DNA from: Brienomyrus brachyistius
Lineage: Eukaryota; Chordata; Actinopteri; Osteoglossiformes; Mormyridae
Reading direction: 5' to 3'
DNA: 64,000 bases
Assembly (NCBI RefSeq): GCF_023856365.1
Contig: NC_064538.1
Coordinates: 15,060,435 to 15,124,434 of the forward strand
In this document: positions 1 to 12,600 of the stretch, in pieces
Numbering within the stretch: the stretch's first letter is position 1
Layout of the letters: each line of letters begins with the position of its first letter
The notes under the pieces: model-generated
Seen by the model: only the letters and a program-made list of their open reading frames with translations
What the model was told of the DNA's origin: nothing
Database searches by the model: none
Position numbers and translations under genes: made by a program

Positions 1-272
1 CATAACAAATAATAATGAATTCATTAAGCATGGCCATAAATATTTATCAAAAGGCATAACGCATTACAGACATGCGTGTTATGCATTACGAATACTTTTT
101 GAAACTCTCATCTCTAATGCACCGTAGATATATTCATAATGCATTATAAAGTATTACTGAAAATTTCCTCGAACTAATACTTTGATTCGACCATGCTTGG
201 CGTTTTTATGTTCATTGTAAATTTGGAAAGCACCAGAAAAGCTTTGAGGACGCTTGTTCCCCTGTGTCCCAG

Positions 273-466
273 AGGGCCGTTCTGACCGCTCTGCAGAGTG
301 ACCGCACCCTAGACCCCAAGCGAGTCGCGGTCATGGGCGGCTCCCACGGCGGCTTCCTGGCCTGCCACTTAATCGGCCAGTACCCTGAATTCTACCGAGC
401 ATGTGCCACCAGGAACCCCGTGATCAATGCCGCCACGCTATTGGGAACCAGTGACATTGTTGACTG
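273..466 (+). CDS. apeh: apeh exon (partial gene), nucleophile exon of acylaminoacyl-peptide hydrolase
   Basis: Encodes part of the alpha/beta-hydrolase domain of acylaminoacyl-peptide hydrolase (acylamino-acid-releasing enzyme), a cytosolic prolyl-oligopeptidase-family serine peptidase that removes N-acylated residues from blocked peptides. The frame contains GGSHGGF followed by [14 protein letters not shown] and RNPVIN, hallmark APEH strings. The catalytic Ser codon is at 342-344 (Ser587 in the human enzyme). The 3' acceptor ...tgtgtcccag ends at 272. The donor GT is at 467-468, splitting a Trp codon (phase 2). The next exon restores Trp and the frame. A GTG-started open frame beginning at 264 is not a real start, because those bases are intron. 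The earlier exons (propeller domain and N-terminus) lie left of the window. Seen: motifs and splice sites. Known: family function. Confidence is high. Confidence 0.95.
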
Positions 467-568
467 GTGAGTCTCAACCCAGACATGTTCTGAAGTTGCT
501 GAAGTTGAAATGTCCTCCCTGTTCACCATGGCTGCCGCTTGTTGGACTGTCATCTCTGTGTGAGACAG

Positions 569-671
569 GCGGTACGGTGTGCTGGGGCTGCAGTATTCAT
601 TTGACCGGCTGCCCAATCCAGACGACCTGGCCGCCATGCTTCAGTGCTCCCCCATTGTACACGCCGCTCAG
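569..671 (+). CDS. apeh: apeh exon, following the nucleophile exon
   Basis: The 103-bp exon begins after acceptor ...gtgagacag, completes the split Trp codon of the preceding exon and reads RYGVLGLQYSFDRLPNPDD...CSPIVHAAQ. This corresponds to the APEH segment between the nucleophile Ser and the acid Asp. It ends in phase 0 at donor GTAAAC (672). The preceding intron is only 102 bp. The following intron is long (672-3642). The short intron followed by a long one is plausible for a teleost gene, and the continuity of frame across both junctions supports the model. Confidence 0.92.
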
Positions 672-1490
672 GTAAACACGCACCTATCCGGTCCTCAGGG
701 ACCCACAGACAGTCCATGTTACCGGGAGCTGGGAGGGAGCAAAAATGTGGGCTGTCTGGCAGGAAGCTCGGTGGGAGCAGAAACATGGACTGGGGTCAGG
801 AAACACTGCTATAGATGATGGCAGTTGCAAAACAGTTAGAAGCTTAGAAATGTCAGCAAGGTATAACACTTAGCGAAATAAATAAGAAATGTTTGTGTAG
901 TTTGCACAGTACAGGTGTGGGTAGCTGAGGCCAACCTGCACCTTGCTAGAGAACGAGCTGAATGACTGTAAGGCAGTGCAGCCCCATTCTGTTCCCTTCG
1001 GGTCGTTATTGCCGGATATGCATCATGTCGGTGGGACTGTCTCCTTTTATTAATGTTTATTTAGATTTTTCCATTTGTGCGTGTGTGCTAGTACGCTGCT
1101 TCTACTATGCAGAACATTATAAAGTCAGGTGATTGTGGAGACAAATGAATGTAACATAGATTGTGCTTACCATGGTAACGTTTGCTTTATATTTGAAATG
1201 AATTTTTCCAGGTGTAATATCTTTTAACTATTGGAGGTCATGCAGTTTTTAATCAAGACCTTCGAGGTCCACAGGCAGAGATACACACCAATTATGTTTG
1301 CGTTTCAAGCCTTTTCTCTGTGTGTGCTATATATTAATATTTACGTAAAGGGCTGATTTCAGCTTAAAGAGGCATTGGTTCATCATTTTGAGTTGATAGC
1401 AACTCAGTGAATATACTGTGGTATTACTGTAACCCTATTTGCATGTGCATTTCATGTTTATGGTTATTGGCGGTGAATGGTCACAGTGCA

Positions 1491-1556
1491 GATAGATAGA
1501 TAGATAGATAAAACTTTATTAATCCCTCGGGTAGATTCCTCTGGGAAATTCAGTTA
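1491..1556 (-). repeat. GATA microsatellite plus SINE/LINE 3' tail fragment
   Basis: About five GATA units are followed by aaactttattaatccctcgg and a gggaaattcag string. In reverse complement this is the common fish retroelement 3' end (aattaataaagt then a TATC repeat). The same tail motif occurs at the 3' end of the SINE-like copy at 38240-38456. Only the tail is present here, consistent with 5' truncation on insertion. Confidence 0.6.
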
Positions 1557-2679
1557 TTGATGAATGTGTAAAAATACATAATCTGAAAATTAAATGGTAT
1601 GTATTGTTCCACACAGTCCATTGCTTGAACCACATGTTTATCTCATTTAATATTTTAGTTTATTTATTCCATAGCAATATCAATGGGCAAATATTAATGA
1701 ATATCTATAGACATACAGGTTATGTATGTAATAGGGCTCAAAATGCAAAAATGATCGGTGTTCATCTCCGTGTGCTGGACATCAAAAGTCTGTGATTAAA
1801 AGTCACCTGGCTTGCTTTTGTAGAGAGATATTACAGCTGGAATAGTGAATTTCAGATATAACACTACTGTGGCATGTAAGTTCACGGTATGTTTAGATGT
1901 GAGAGAGAAATGTGGAAATGTCGATTCTGTCCAAAATGGGCTGAAAAGCAATATTTCCATGGTTGGGACCAGTAACTGGAAATGACGGAGAAACCTGTTA
2001 TGCTGTTTGCTGTCATTCTAGCTGGGCACACTGGCTGTTAAGATTATGTGTAGCCCAGTCTATAAATGAATTTTTTCCCATATTCTCCCGGAACTGTGCC
2101 GGAGTGCAATTTCAACTGTCGAGATGCGAGTATGTACTGTCCTGGTACTGGTAGCTATGCTGCTATCTCACTTATTATGTGTAATATTATGTTGTATTTA
2201 TGATTCTGTAAGATTGACATTCTAAGAGTAAACAAGAAAAATCTTCAGGTTCAGGATTATAAGGATATGAAGGATACAACTATCAACAGATGACTCATTG
2301 TCTAACTAAGACTCTTAGTTGGGTGGTCCTTAAGTATGCATCAAAAATAAAACTGGAGGATTCCCTACTTCTCACCCTCTAATACTGTCATGGGCAACAA
2401 AAGAAGTATTTCTGCAAAGTTTGAGTGATATTGGTGCCTATTTAGGGGTCGCTCAAGCAGGACAAAGTTATTGTTAATACCGAAATTCTAAGTAAAGGTG
2501 AAATATTTCAAATGTTATTTTTACTTGTTTTTACATAACACTACAACAGTTGTTTGTGTTGAAACCACTGAATATGAAACAGTGCTCACAAATAGTGAAT
2601 TTGTTGTCAGTTACTGACAATTTGTCAAAATTAGTGAAAATTACAGCTCTTAATAACGTCATTCACTTTCCATTCCACC

Positions 2680-2896
2680 AACTGTTTCCAATCAACTGAA
2701 CGCAGTATTTCTAAAGACAACCGAAACAAACTTGAAAACACTAACCATCTGTAAGCATTGCAGGAAAATAATGCCATACACAGCGGCGAACGCTACTACT
2801 GTGCAAAGCTATTTGCAGCGTCATCAGAGCTCTTTACTGAAATCCACTGCACCCGTGAAGAAAACACTGCAAAGAATGTTTTACTGTTTGTTCTAA
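2680..2896 (+). pseudogene. possible BED zinc-finger / hAT transposase relic
   Basis: In the frame starting near 2681 an uninterrupted stretch of about 70 codons ends at TAA 2894-2896. It contains TICKHCRKIMPYTAAN, then TTVQSYLQRHQSS. A Cx2C pair followed about 20 residues later by a (Y/H)LxRH segment is the layout of BED-type fingers found at the N-terminus of hAT transposases and ZBED proteins. The second His is not clear and no transposase body follows, so this would be a decayed fragment. It could also be a chance frame in AT-rich intron. Confidence 0.35.
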
Positions 2897-3642
2897 AATG
2901 AATAAATAAGTAAAAGATACTTGATCATAGCTACACAAAGCAAGTTATACCAATGCGATGTGCCATGAGCGAGATTCACACTTAACTTAAAATCTTCAAT
3001 TTTCAAGGTATTTGAGCAACCGCTAAATCTGTTCAAAAATTGTCCAGTACATTTTGTAAAACATTTTCTGATATCAAAGAGCAAAACCTTGGGGTGAGAG
3101 CAAGAAATTTCAGAAGTAGATTTTTAAGGACGACCCAGCTCAGAGTGGTATAAAAAATCCTGAAAGTGTCATTACAAATGTCTTAAAAAGCAGTAAATCC
3201 AGTGTTCTGATACCTGCGTAAGTCCTGCCAGAATGACACCATACTAGTATCGCAGCAGTAGCCCGTAAAACAGCTCAATATCTCTTCACCTGTTGTGTCT
3301 TTTCACTTCACTGATGGCAGAGTCGTTTTTGTTCCTGTCTGTTGCATTTGTCAAACCAGTCTGCACTCACATATATCTAAGACCCTCTTCCTTCCCTTCT
3401 GCTTGTCACATGGTTCTCAGTTGTCCTTATTTTGCAACAACACAACCTTCAGACAGTGCTAAATGTAGCTCATTGTGCTATTAAGATAGCGTAGTAAGGC
3501 TAATGTCCTCTATGCAGTGGAGTAGAGGATGAGCTGAGGCTGACTAGCTGTTGTCTGACTCTGTTTGTCTCTGGCTGTCTGGGAAAAGTTCAGTTTATTC
3601 ATTTTGATTGAGTTTAATATTTTTCTGTTGAATTTTTGGCAG

Positions 3643-3749
3643 ATTAGGACCCCAGTACTGCTGATGTTGGGAGGAAAGGATAAGAGGGTGTCCCCTCACC
3701 AAGGGCTGGAACTGTACCGAGCACTGAAGGGCAGGGGCTCGCCGGTCAG
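3643..3749 (+). CDS. apeh: apeh exon carrying the catalytic Asp
   Basis: After acceptor ...tttttggcag (AG at 3641-3642) the frame reads IRTPVLLMLGGKDKRVSPHQ and then GLELYRALKGRGSPV, the conserved APEH strand and loop with the charge-relay acid. The Asp codon is at 3679-3681 (equivalent to human Asp675). The exon stops at 3749 with an AG dinucleotide of an Arg codon, completed by the next exon. Donor GTCAGA is at 3750. The last 54 bases of the upstream intron plus the first 6 bases of this exon recur almost exactly at 8144-8203 (see findings). Confidence 0.93.
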
Positions 3750-3836
3750 GTCAGATGTCATTTCCGTCAGCATTTTCCTGTCCTCAGGCTTTTCGGCTGT
3801 CCATCGTCCAGTGATGGATTCTCCTTTTGCCTGCAG

Positions 3837-3945
3837 GTTGCTGTGGTTTACTGAGGATGGCCACTCTCTGTCCCGTGTAGACACCCAGCTCGACTGCTTC
3901 CTCAACACAGCTCTCTGGTTCCTACAGCACCTGGATCTGCTCTGA
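3837..3945 (+). CDS. apeh: apeh terminal coding exon with catalytic His and stop
   Basis: Starts after acceptor ...ttgcctgcag. The first base completes Arg, then the frame reads LLWFTEDGHSLSRVDTQLD and ends ...WFLQHLDLL followed by TGA (3943-3945). The His codon 3862-3864 matches the catalytic His (human His707). The four exons add to 513 coding bases, which is 170 residues plus the stop, the C-terminal quarter of the usual ~730-residue enzyme. The upstream intron, 3750-3836, is 87 bp with no in-frame stop, so an intron-retaining transcript would still encode a full C-terminus with 29 extra residues. Confidence 0.94.
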
Positions 3946-4530
3946 GTTGCCCCGAAATGTGGTCAATAACATGTTCCCTGGACCTTAACTGACCCTTATG
4001 CTGGCCTGGTCAGTCACTTGCTCAATCTGTTGGCTAATTCTCCACCAAGGCCTCCACCGCTGTGACTTGACAGAGCTTGGCTAACTGTGCCAACTGCTTA
4101 ACTAGTACTTATGCCCTTTACTGTCCGTCGCCCCCGGGGAATACTGCCCAAAAGAATTGAGTTTACTTTCACTAACTACTCCTCCGTCTCTCTCTTCCTC
4201 ATTAATGTATAGTGAGGTTTGAGGTTGCACTTAGTGGGTGGATGAGATTCGCAGTTAGTGCGTAATAGTGCCATGCAGAAATGAAAATTTCCATGAAATA
4301 TATAATTTTTGAATTATAGTACATATTACACTTGCAAGACACTGCCACAGTTGGTCTTACCGCTCCGCACGTTAATGGCCGTGACCAAGTACAGGGCCCA
4401 CAGATGAATAGTTTGCCAAGCGTCTCCTTTTTCAACCTGCTGCTTCATTTTATTTTGTATGGAGTTTGAAGCGTTTATTAATAGCAATGTGAGATGGTCC
4501 AAAAAATAAAGGAGTTACTGTTCATCACTC
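3946..4530 (+). other. apeh: apeh 3' UTR with polyadenylation signal
   Basis: The stretch after the apeh stop has no further coding frame. The first canonical AATAAA is at 4505-4510, followed by a T/G-rich stretch (tgtgtatttctag) suitable as a downstream element. Transcript cleavage near 4525 is inferred, giving a 3' UTR of about 580 bases. No other feature is seen in it. Confidence 0.6.
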
Positions 4531-4582
4531 TGTGTATTTCTAGTAGTATGTTGATTACATTTAGTATTTTATTTATATATAA

Positions 4583-4604
4583 TACATACATACATACATA
4601 CATT
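4583..4604. repeat. ACAT tetranucleotide microsatellite
   Basis: Five ACAT/CATA units directly precede the left end of the Tc1-like element that starts near 4605. Confidence 0.8.
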
Positions 4605-6025
<1,421 letters not shown>

Positions 6026-6029
6026 TTTT

Positions 6030-8140
6030 CTGAAATAATTCTGCTATTGTGTGGAAACATAAATAACTTATTTCTTCTAAAGAAAATTAATATGCTCAGA
6101 AAATTCCTTCACTGCAGCCTTCTACTGATAAGCTGTATGAATAATGGATGGTTAACAAATACATCTGCTGTCTTTTAGAATATTGTGTGCCGAGTTGAAT
6201 ACAGCCTGGCATTGACTTGCGTTCGCCTTTGGGACCAGAACCGCTGAATGCAAGGCAGTTTTGGCATAAATTGATATTGTAGTTGTCCATCACATATACA
6301 TTACTGTATGAATACTGTATTACCAGGTTAGATATGCACATTGGGTCGTACTACAGACAGTGCTGCCCATTCTCCTGCACCTGTTACACCTGTTAGCGAT
6401 ACACTGCTAACATCCTACTATGTCTAATATCAGGCGTCTATTGATCAGTGTATATTATTTAACGTGGACCATGGATTTCAGTGCAATTGGACGTGATTCG
6501 ATCTGGCGTAACTCGTCGTTTAATATTGATATGATCCTTTGCAATACCAAGAGTGTACATCAGGGGGCAATAAAGGAATGCTCAAATTGTACAGCATGCA
6601 TGTTGCATGATTGAATGCATTTGTATCACTGATATTCATTGGTGTTTAATCCATTTCTGTTGTGCATCAACCCCACCCACTGATTTTTCTTTCATTGTCA
6701 AACAATTTATTTTGTGAAAATGAACCCAGATTTTCCAGATCCCCCCCCCCCAAACCGCCCATGCTAGCTAATATTTATTGTTGAAGTTGGTGCGCTGGTT
6801 TGTGCATCCACATTCACTATGAGATTACTTGCAAATATATATTTCACACTTGGGTGTAAGTCAGTGACTCCAGAGATCAGATTCTTTAGCATCAGTGTGC
6901 TTTAGTGATAATGTTTCTGCTCACCACCACGTCTCTTTGTCCCCGATTGGGTATCTCTGATACGTTGATGTCATCATATCCCAGAACCTCTCTGGCCTAA
7001 CAGTCAGGTTTGTAGGTTTTGCATGTGAAAAATGTTGATTAGGGGCAATTTTTTTTATTTGCCTGTTTGAGGCAATCCCATATAGTGTAACACATGTTAC
7101 TGTCAAATTCACATGTTCATAGTCATGCATTTGTCACTTTTAGAAAGTTGGATTTATCGCCTTACACCATAGTGCACTTCTCTTGTGTTCCACTAGAGGA
7201 GGAAACAGTTCATTTAATGGGCATCCATGTGCTTTTCTGACAATGGTGATGTTGGCCCTTGTCCATACGGGGAACAATAGAAGAAAGACAAGTTACAGGA
7301 CCTATGATTGCTGAAAAACAATATCAGAGCTGATCTCTAGGGGCCAAGACCTGCACAGTGATGAGCCGTGGGTATATGTGTCCATCCCTGTGTATGTTCA
7401 CTTGGCTTTCTTTATCGTTTTCAGTATGTCAGTCTTAATCACACCTGTGTGTTCACAGGAGCACAGGGGATCCAGGAAAAAAGTTGCATAACAAGATCTG
7501 CTCCTGCGCTTCACAGTACATTTTATAGGCTTGTCAAAGGCCAGCACTTTGGTTTAAATATATGATCTCTGTGTCCTCTCTGACGCAGAAGCAAGCCTGA
7601 TTAACTGATGTTTTGTGAAGTTATCTGCCAAATGGATCGATAGCGGATCAGGTATATGACATTCCTATGACCTGTCATGTATTCTGTAGTCTTTCTGCAG
7701 CACTAAAATTGGTGTCCACGTGAATGATAAAGTGTAATTATCCTCCTAAGCATTTTTCAGTATTTCCGTGGAGCAGTCACACCCCATGGACCCAAGCCTG
7801 ATGATCCAACGTGCACAATGTCTCACAGACAGTGGTTCCCTCTGCTCCTCATCACTGCTTGACATGGATTTCCATAGCTGGTCTTTTCCTGCTTTAATGA
7901 CTGTGAAAATGAGATGGCTTTTTCCATCTGCCTCAGGCTTAGTGGCAATACCTGAGGTCTCCGTTAACTAGTAGTCAAACCTACTGGTATTGCTCGCCGT
8001 GTAAGTCTGTAGGTAAGAAGGCATCAACCCTGAGGGGGAATCTGGAAAGACAGGAAATGGAACTGGAGGAACTTCAACCAAGAGTAGGAGTATTTTAGGC
8101 AGGAATAAGGTGGTGTAGAGCTGCAGGGATTGTTTCAATG
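6030..8140. other. intergenic stretch without recognised features
   Basis: No gene, transposon or structured repeat could be supported. Only short homopolymers (a C run near 6741) and small chance open frames are present. Confidence 0.5.
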
Positions 8141-8143
8141 CAT

Positions 8144-8203
8144 TTCAGTTTATTCATTTTGATTGAATTGAAGATTTTTCTGTTGAATTTTTGGCAGATT
8201 AGG
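8144..8203 (+). repeat. 60-bp copy of the apeh intron/exon acceptor region
   Basis: Matches 3589-3648 at 57 of 60 positions, including the polypyrimidine-like stretch, the ggcag acceptor and the first six exon bases (attagg). It diverges immediately after. The mismatches are clustered at 8167-8174. Confidence 0.8.
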
Positions 8204-8699
8204 GATATTTCCTTTATTAATTATCTTGTGCTTGGACACCCCCCCACCACCGCCTCCCTGCAGGGGTGAGTGTAGTCATTGGACTTGTTTGCTAATTCAA
8301 GACTCCCATTCCAAACAGGAGCAGATGCATACTTTTCCAGATGCTTTTTGCATGTGGTTTGCACTCTTCCCCTGAACGACTGAGATGAAGAAACCATGAG
8401 GAACTTGGCTCTCTGTTGATTTTGGGGACCCGGAGACTGATAAATAAAACATGAAGGTTTTTTTTTTTTATGTGGAGGGACAAGTTCAGCATGTACAATT
8501 GTGGGAAATACTGTGAAGCCTTTGGTCTTATTTGGATTTTTGTATTTCTCCTAATATGTGGTCTGATTTTTATCTAAATAATAATAAGCACAGTCTGGGG
8601 GGGGGGGTGGAACACACCCACAGACAAACAATGGCACTATTGAAAATATTTTAACCAGCACAAGTTTCCAAACTGCTAAATTTGCATTGATCCTATATC

Positions 8700-9480
8700 A
8701 GTAATAAGCAAAAGCTTCCTGTAGCTGCTGGTCAGACGTGTCCAGCACTTAGAAGGTATTTTGGTCCATTCTTTACAGCGTGGTTTTGGGTCATTGATAT
8801 TTTTGAGCTGTATTGCATGAACAGTTTGCTTGCTCCAGGTCATGCCACAGGATTACAATTCTCTTAACACTATTCTGTAATGCGGCGTTTCCTCCATTTA
8901 AGTCACACTGTTGTATATTGTCATGATACGTGACCCATCTCAGGTTAAGCTTCAGATCACTGACAGATATCCTAATATTTTCCTGTTGAATTTCCTGAAG
9001 CAGTTTTCGGATTCAAAATTCCCACAATGGCTGCAAGCTGTTCAGGACCCGCTGCAGCTGCGCAGCCCCAAATCGCGACGCTCCCTGCATCAGCCTCAGC
9101 ACACGGATGGCCAGGAAGTTTTCACAGGCTGTTTCGTTTCCTCCAAAACAGAGCATAGAGTATTATTTTGCGAAAAGGTGTTTTTCTTTGTTCTAGTTCT
9201 GCTGTGGAACATCCAGGTGGTCAATGGCAAAGTTCAGATGGGCAGTATAACTGCGGCAGTTTCCTCTTTGATTTCCTTCCAGGGTTACCACTTTTTTTTT
9301 TTTTTTTTAATTTTGTGATCAAGAACATCCATTGCAGGCTGTTCATTCTGCTGGGTGTTCATTCTTAGGAGGCAACAGTAGTGAATTTCATCCTTCCTAT
9401 GAATTGAGGGAAGCCTTTAGCAAGGTATTTGTAAGTCTTCCATGCCTTATGAGTCACAACAACTTCTGAAACTTCTGGGG
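8700..9480 (-). mobile_element. highly decayed Tc1-like transposon remnant, antisense
   Basis: The + strand reads like the reverse complement of a Tc1-family transposase: ggtccattcttt, ggtcatgccacag, cagatcactgacagat, tcctgttgaatttcctga, cagccccaaatc and gtggaacatccaggtggtca. These occur in the order expected for the antisense of the catalytic domain. Stops, indels and a T tract (9290-9308) interrupt it. A 135-residue open frame on the + strand here (8911-9318) is a shadow. Assignment rests on remembered family consensus wording; boundaries are approximate. Confidence 0.65.
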
Positions 9481-9601
9481 GGCGTTGCACAAAGTGGAAT
9501 TTCTCAGTTAGCTGTGTTAATTTAAGCAAGAAGTCAGGATTGTCCAATAAATGTTTAGGTAAGGAGCATTCCTATTGGACAAGCATGACTTTTACGAGCC
9601 A

Positions 9602-9655
9602 GAATGTGTAATCCGCCGAGAAGGAGGGAGGCTCGCCATCTAGGCAGGTCTTAGC
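9602..9655 (+). repeat. 54-bp dispersed repeat, copy A
   Basis: Matches 11858-11911 at 49 of 54 positions, sharing the blocks agaaggagggagg and tctaggcaggtcttagc. Preceding sequence (9478-9600, gcgttgcacaaag ... tattggacaagcatgac) also looks like a fish dispersed repeat, so this may be the edge of a larger element. Confidence 0.7.
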
Positions 9656-12600
9656 ATTATTTTATACACTCTGACGTTCGCACAATGGTGACATCGCCTC
9701 ATTCTGCATTTCTTGGGAGGTGTCCCTGTCGCTGAGTGATGCATGACTGTATTTATCTGTTTGTTGCACTGTGGACCTGGGGGAGCTTCTTCGCACGCCG
9801 CTGTGCACCTCTTTATGAATGGTATGACTATAAAGCACCGCTTGACTCTATTTGACTGAACCCTGCACTTTGCTGTCATCTCCTCAGTTCTCTGAGCTCT
9901 GCTGCCGCCTTTAGTAGCAGTTCACATACAGAACTTTGAATGTTTAAGTAATAATTTCAAAATAATTCCTAGCAAGCACATTGTTGAAGACCGTTTCTCT
10001 GGGTAACTTTTTCAGGTTGATTATGTAACACATCTGAATTTTGTCGATGGGTATGTGCAGATGAAAACAACGTGGGGACCTGTTGGTGAACATTCCCTGC
10101 GGAATGGTGGGGCACTGAGAATAGTATGCGTTAATTATTTCTCCAAAAAAACTTTCAGTTTTTAAGTTGAAAATGCTTAAAATCAATGACAGGTAAGAAG
10201 GAAAAAGGCCGAATCCCACAACCACCTCACAAAATTGAATAGTGGAATGTTCTGGAAATTATTATTTTAATTGGTTTTTTGGGAGGACCCGAAAATGGGA
10301 AAAACACATGTATATGTGAAATTTTCCTTTTGCCAGTGTTAATGAGCAGCACTGGGTAATATGATGAAGGCCTGACAAGCCTGTTGTTGGTACAATGGCC
10401 TGGCCCTGTACTGCACACAAATGCTGTTCTGAAACACGCCGTGCATTGGGGTAACTCAAGCTGACAGACAGAGGGAAACTGGAGCAGGAAGTCCTTAAAT
10501 CAACTGCTTTGTGCAGTTTTCAGGCCTCTGTTTTGCGTTTTGCCTCAGCTCTCCCCCTGTCTCCTGTACAGGCTGCCTGTTTGCTCTGAACTCTGAAGCC
10601 TCCTTGGTTTGTGCCAGGCTTGTATGCTTAGTGGGGCCATCATGTCAAAATCCATGTTCCTGAGGAATCTCATATCCCTGAGAATAGCAGTGCTTACACA
10701 TAAGACAGTATTTAAGAATATCACTCCCTCCCAATGTGTTCTTTTTGGTTATTAAATTAAAGCTAAGTATTTTAGCAAATAAATCAAAATGCATTTTCAA
10801 CAAAAAATCCTGTTAATCTAAGAATTTTGGGTTGGGGGGAGGGGGTGTAGAGAAAGTTGTGTATGATGTACCTTTTTACGGACTCTCCGCTGGAGATGGG
10901 GAATGTCAACACGTTTGGGAGGGTGTTTACACAGAAATCCAGCTGTGCACTGGAGCATCTGTGTTTCAGGGTGTCAGGGGGAACAGAGGGGGCCTGGGGG
11001 TGGGATGGGGGGGGAGTGGACAGTTGAAGGAAATATTCCAGAGCTGAAATGATTGATGACTACCTCAGTCTATCATTTCCTTAACCTGTGCTTCAAGCTG
11101 TTTTTTTGTATGACCTGCTATGCATATCCATGGCTGAAGCCCACATCTCAGAGGCACGGGACTGAAGTAAGGTACCTGGGTGACACCAATGTAAGTATTT
11201 CATTTTCAGACAATTGATAACAAATAAACTCCCCTAGTCTTGACCTCAAGCATCCAAGGCCGAAGCTCTGAATATTGACATATAAAGCAAAACGGAAACA
11301 TGGAGACACGTTTCCTATGATGGAAATGGATACAAAAGTGACACAATTAAATAATATTCCTAAGATTGTATGGAAAGTGAAATAACGTCAGGGCCCTCTG
11401 CAGAGCACTCATTACTGGTCGTGTCTTGGTTTCATTTGTGCTGTTCATTTCCTGCTGGTGAGCAATATCCTTGCTGAAGTAGATCGGAAATAGGATATGG
11501 AAAATCTCCATGGGAGATCTGGCGTTTCCAAGTCATGGTGCGATTGCTAATGGTTATTGGAAATGAAGACTTTGGCTTAAGATGAGAGGGGTCATTTTCT
11601 GAAGCTGCTGCAGGGAAAGGTGAGAGATGAATGGAAAGAGAGCAGTTAGTGAGACAACGACAAAGGAAAAGGAAAGAGCATAGGGGGGCAGAGGAACCGT
11701 CATTCGCTCAGTCTGGCTCATACATCCCAGCTTGAAGAGGAGGTTGCAGTGCTTTTGGCAAGGAGACACTGCAGTGCGTCAAGGTTCAGGGTGTAACTGC
11801 ACGGTAATGAGCACAACATCAGCAGTAGTTCCCCCAAATGAACTGGTGAACGAGGCGGAATGTGCAATCCGCCCAGAAGGAGGGAGGGTCACCGTCTAGG
11901 CAGGTCTTAGCTGGGGTCAGGAGCCAAAGTCCCTTCCCCAGGAACCCGGGCCTGAGGGGTGGGATGCTGCTCCAGTGCTGTGCTGGAGATTCATTCGCAG
12001 TCTTGGTTCTGATTAAAATGGCCAAAGACTGTCTTCTGGTTAACGGCGTTGCAGAGAGTTTGTTATGGGGGGTGGGGCGCCGCTTCATAATTTAACTACA
12101 AAGGTCTATTTATTCGGGGGGCACACATCCCCCAGTTCCTGTGCGCCTGCTACCGATGAATGAATGAAAAATTAGGCTTTTAATTGCCATTTCCTGATTC
12201 TCGCATCGTCTTGTTTTTTTACGCAGATATCACGACATTTTGGTGAAGAGGGGGTGGGTTTAGAGAAAAGCAATGTTATAAATATAGTTGATTTTTTTTT
12301 CAATTTTTTTCAATTGAGCTCACTGGTATTCAAACTTTTTATGCTCTGTCCCCATAGGGCTAATATATTTGTCATGACCCCCCCGCCCCCCCCATCACAC
12401 ACACAGACACACAAAATGGTATTCCAGATACGCTACGTCATATAATCTGTTTCTAACTCGTTTTAGGTGTTGCTTTGCTGTCACATTTTCTAACGCTATC
12501 GGCAGCTAAAAATTTCTCCATGGTTCCTTCAGGTATGTAAGCAATTAACCTTCTCCGTGCCAAGGATACGCAACATAATCTGTTTTTTTTTTGTTGTAGT

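Larger units (their letters stand above)
672..3642 (+). other. apeh: apeh long intron
   Basis: An intron of 2971 bp between the second and third apeh exons of the window. It holds a GATA repeat joined to a retroelement tail near 1491-1556 and an open segment resembling a BED zinc finger at 2680-2896. The remainder is AT-rich sequence in which I recognise nothing. Confidence 0.85.

Noticed and set aside
8911..9318. 135-residue + strand open frame
   Set aside because: It lies on the antisense of a decayed Tc1-like transposase and ends in a poly-T tract.
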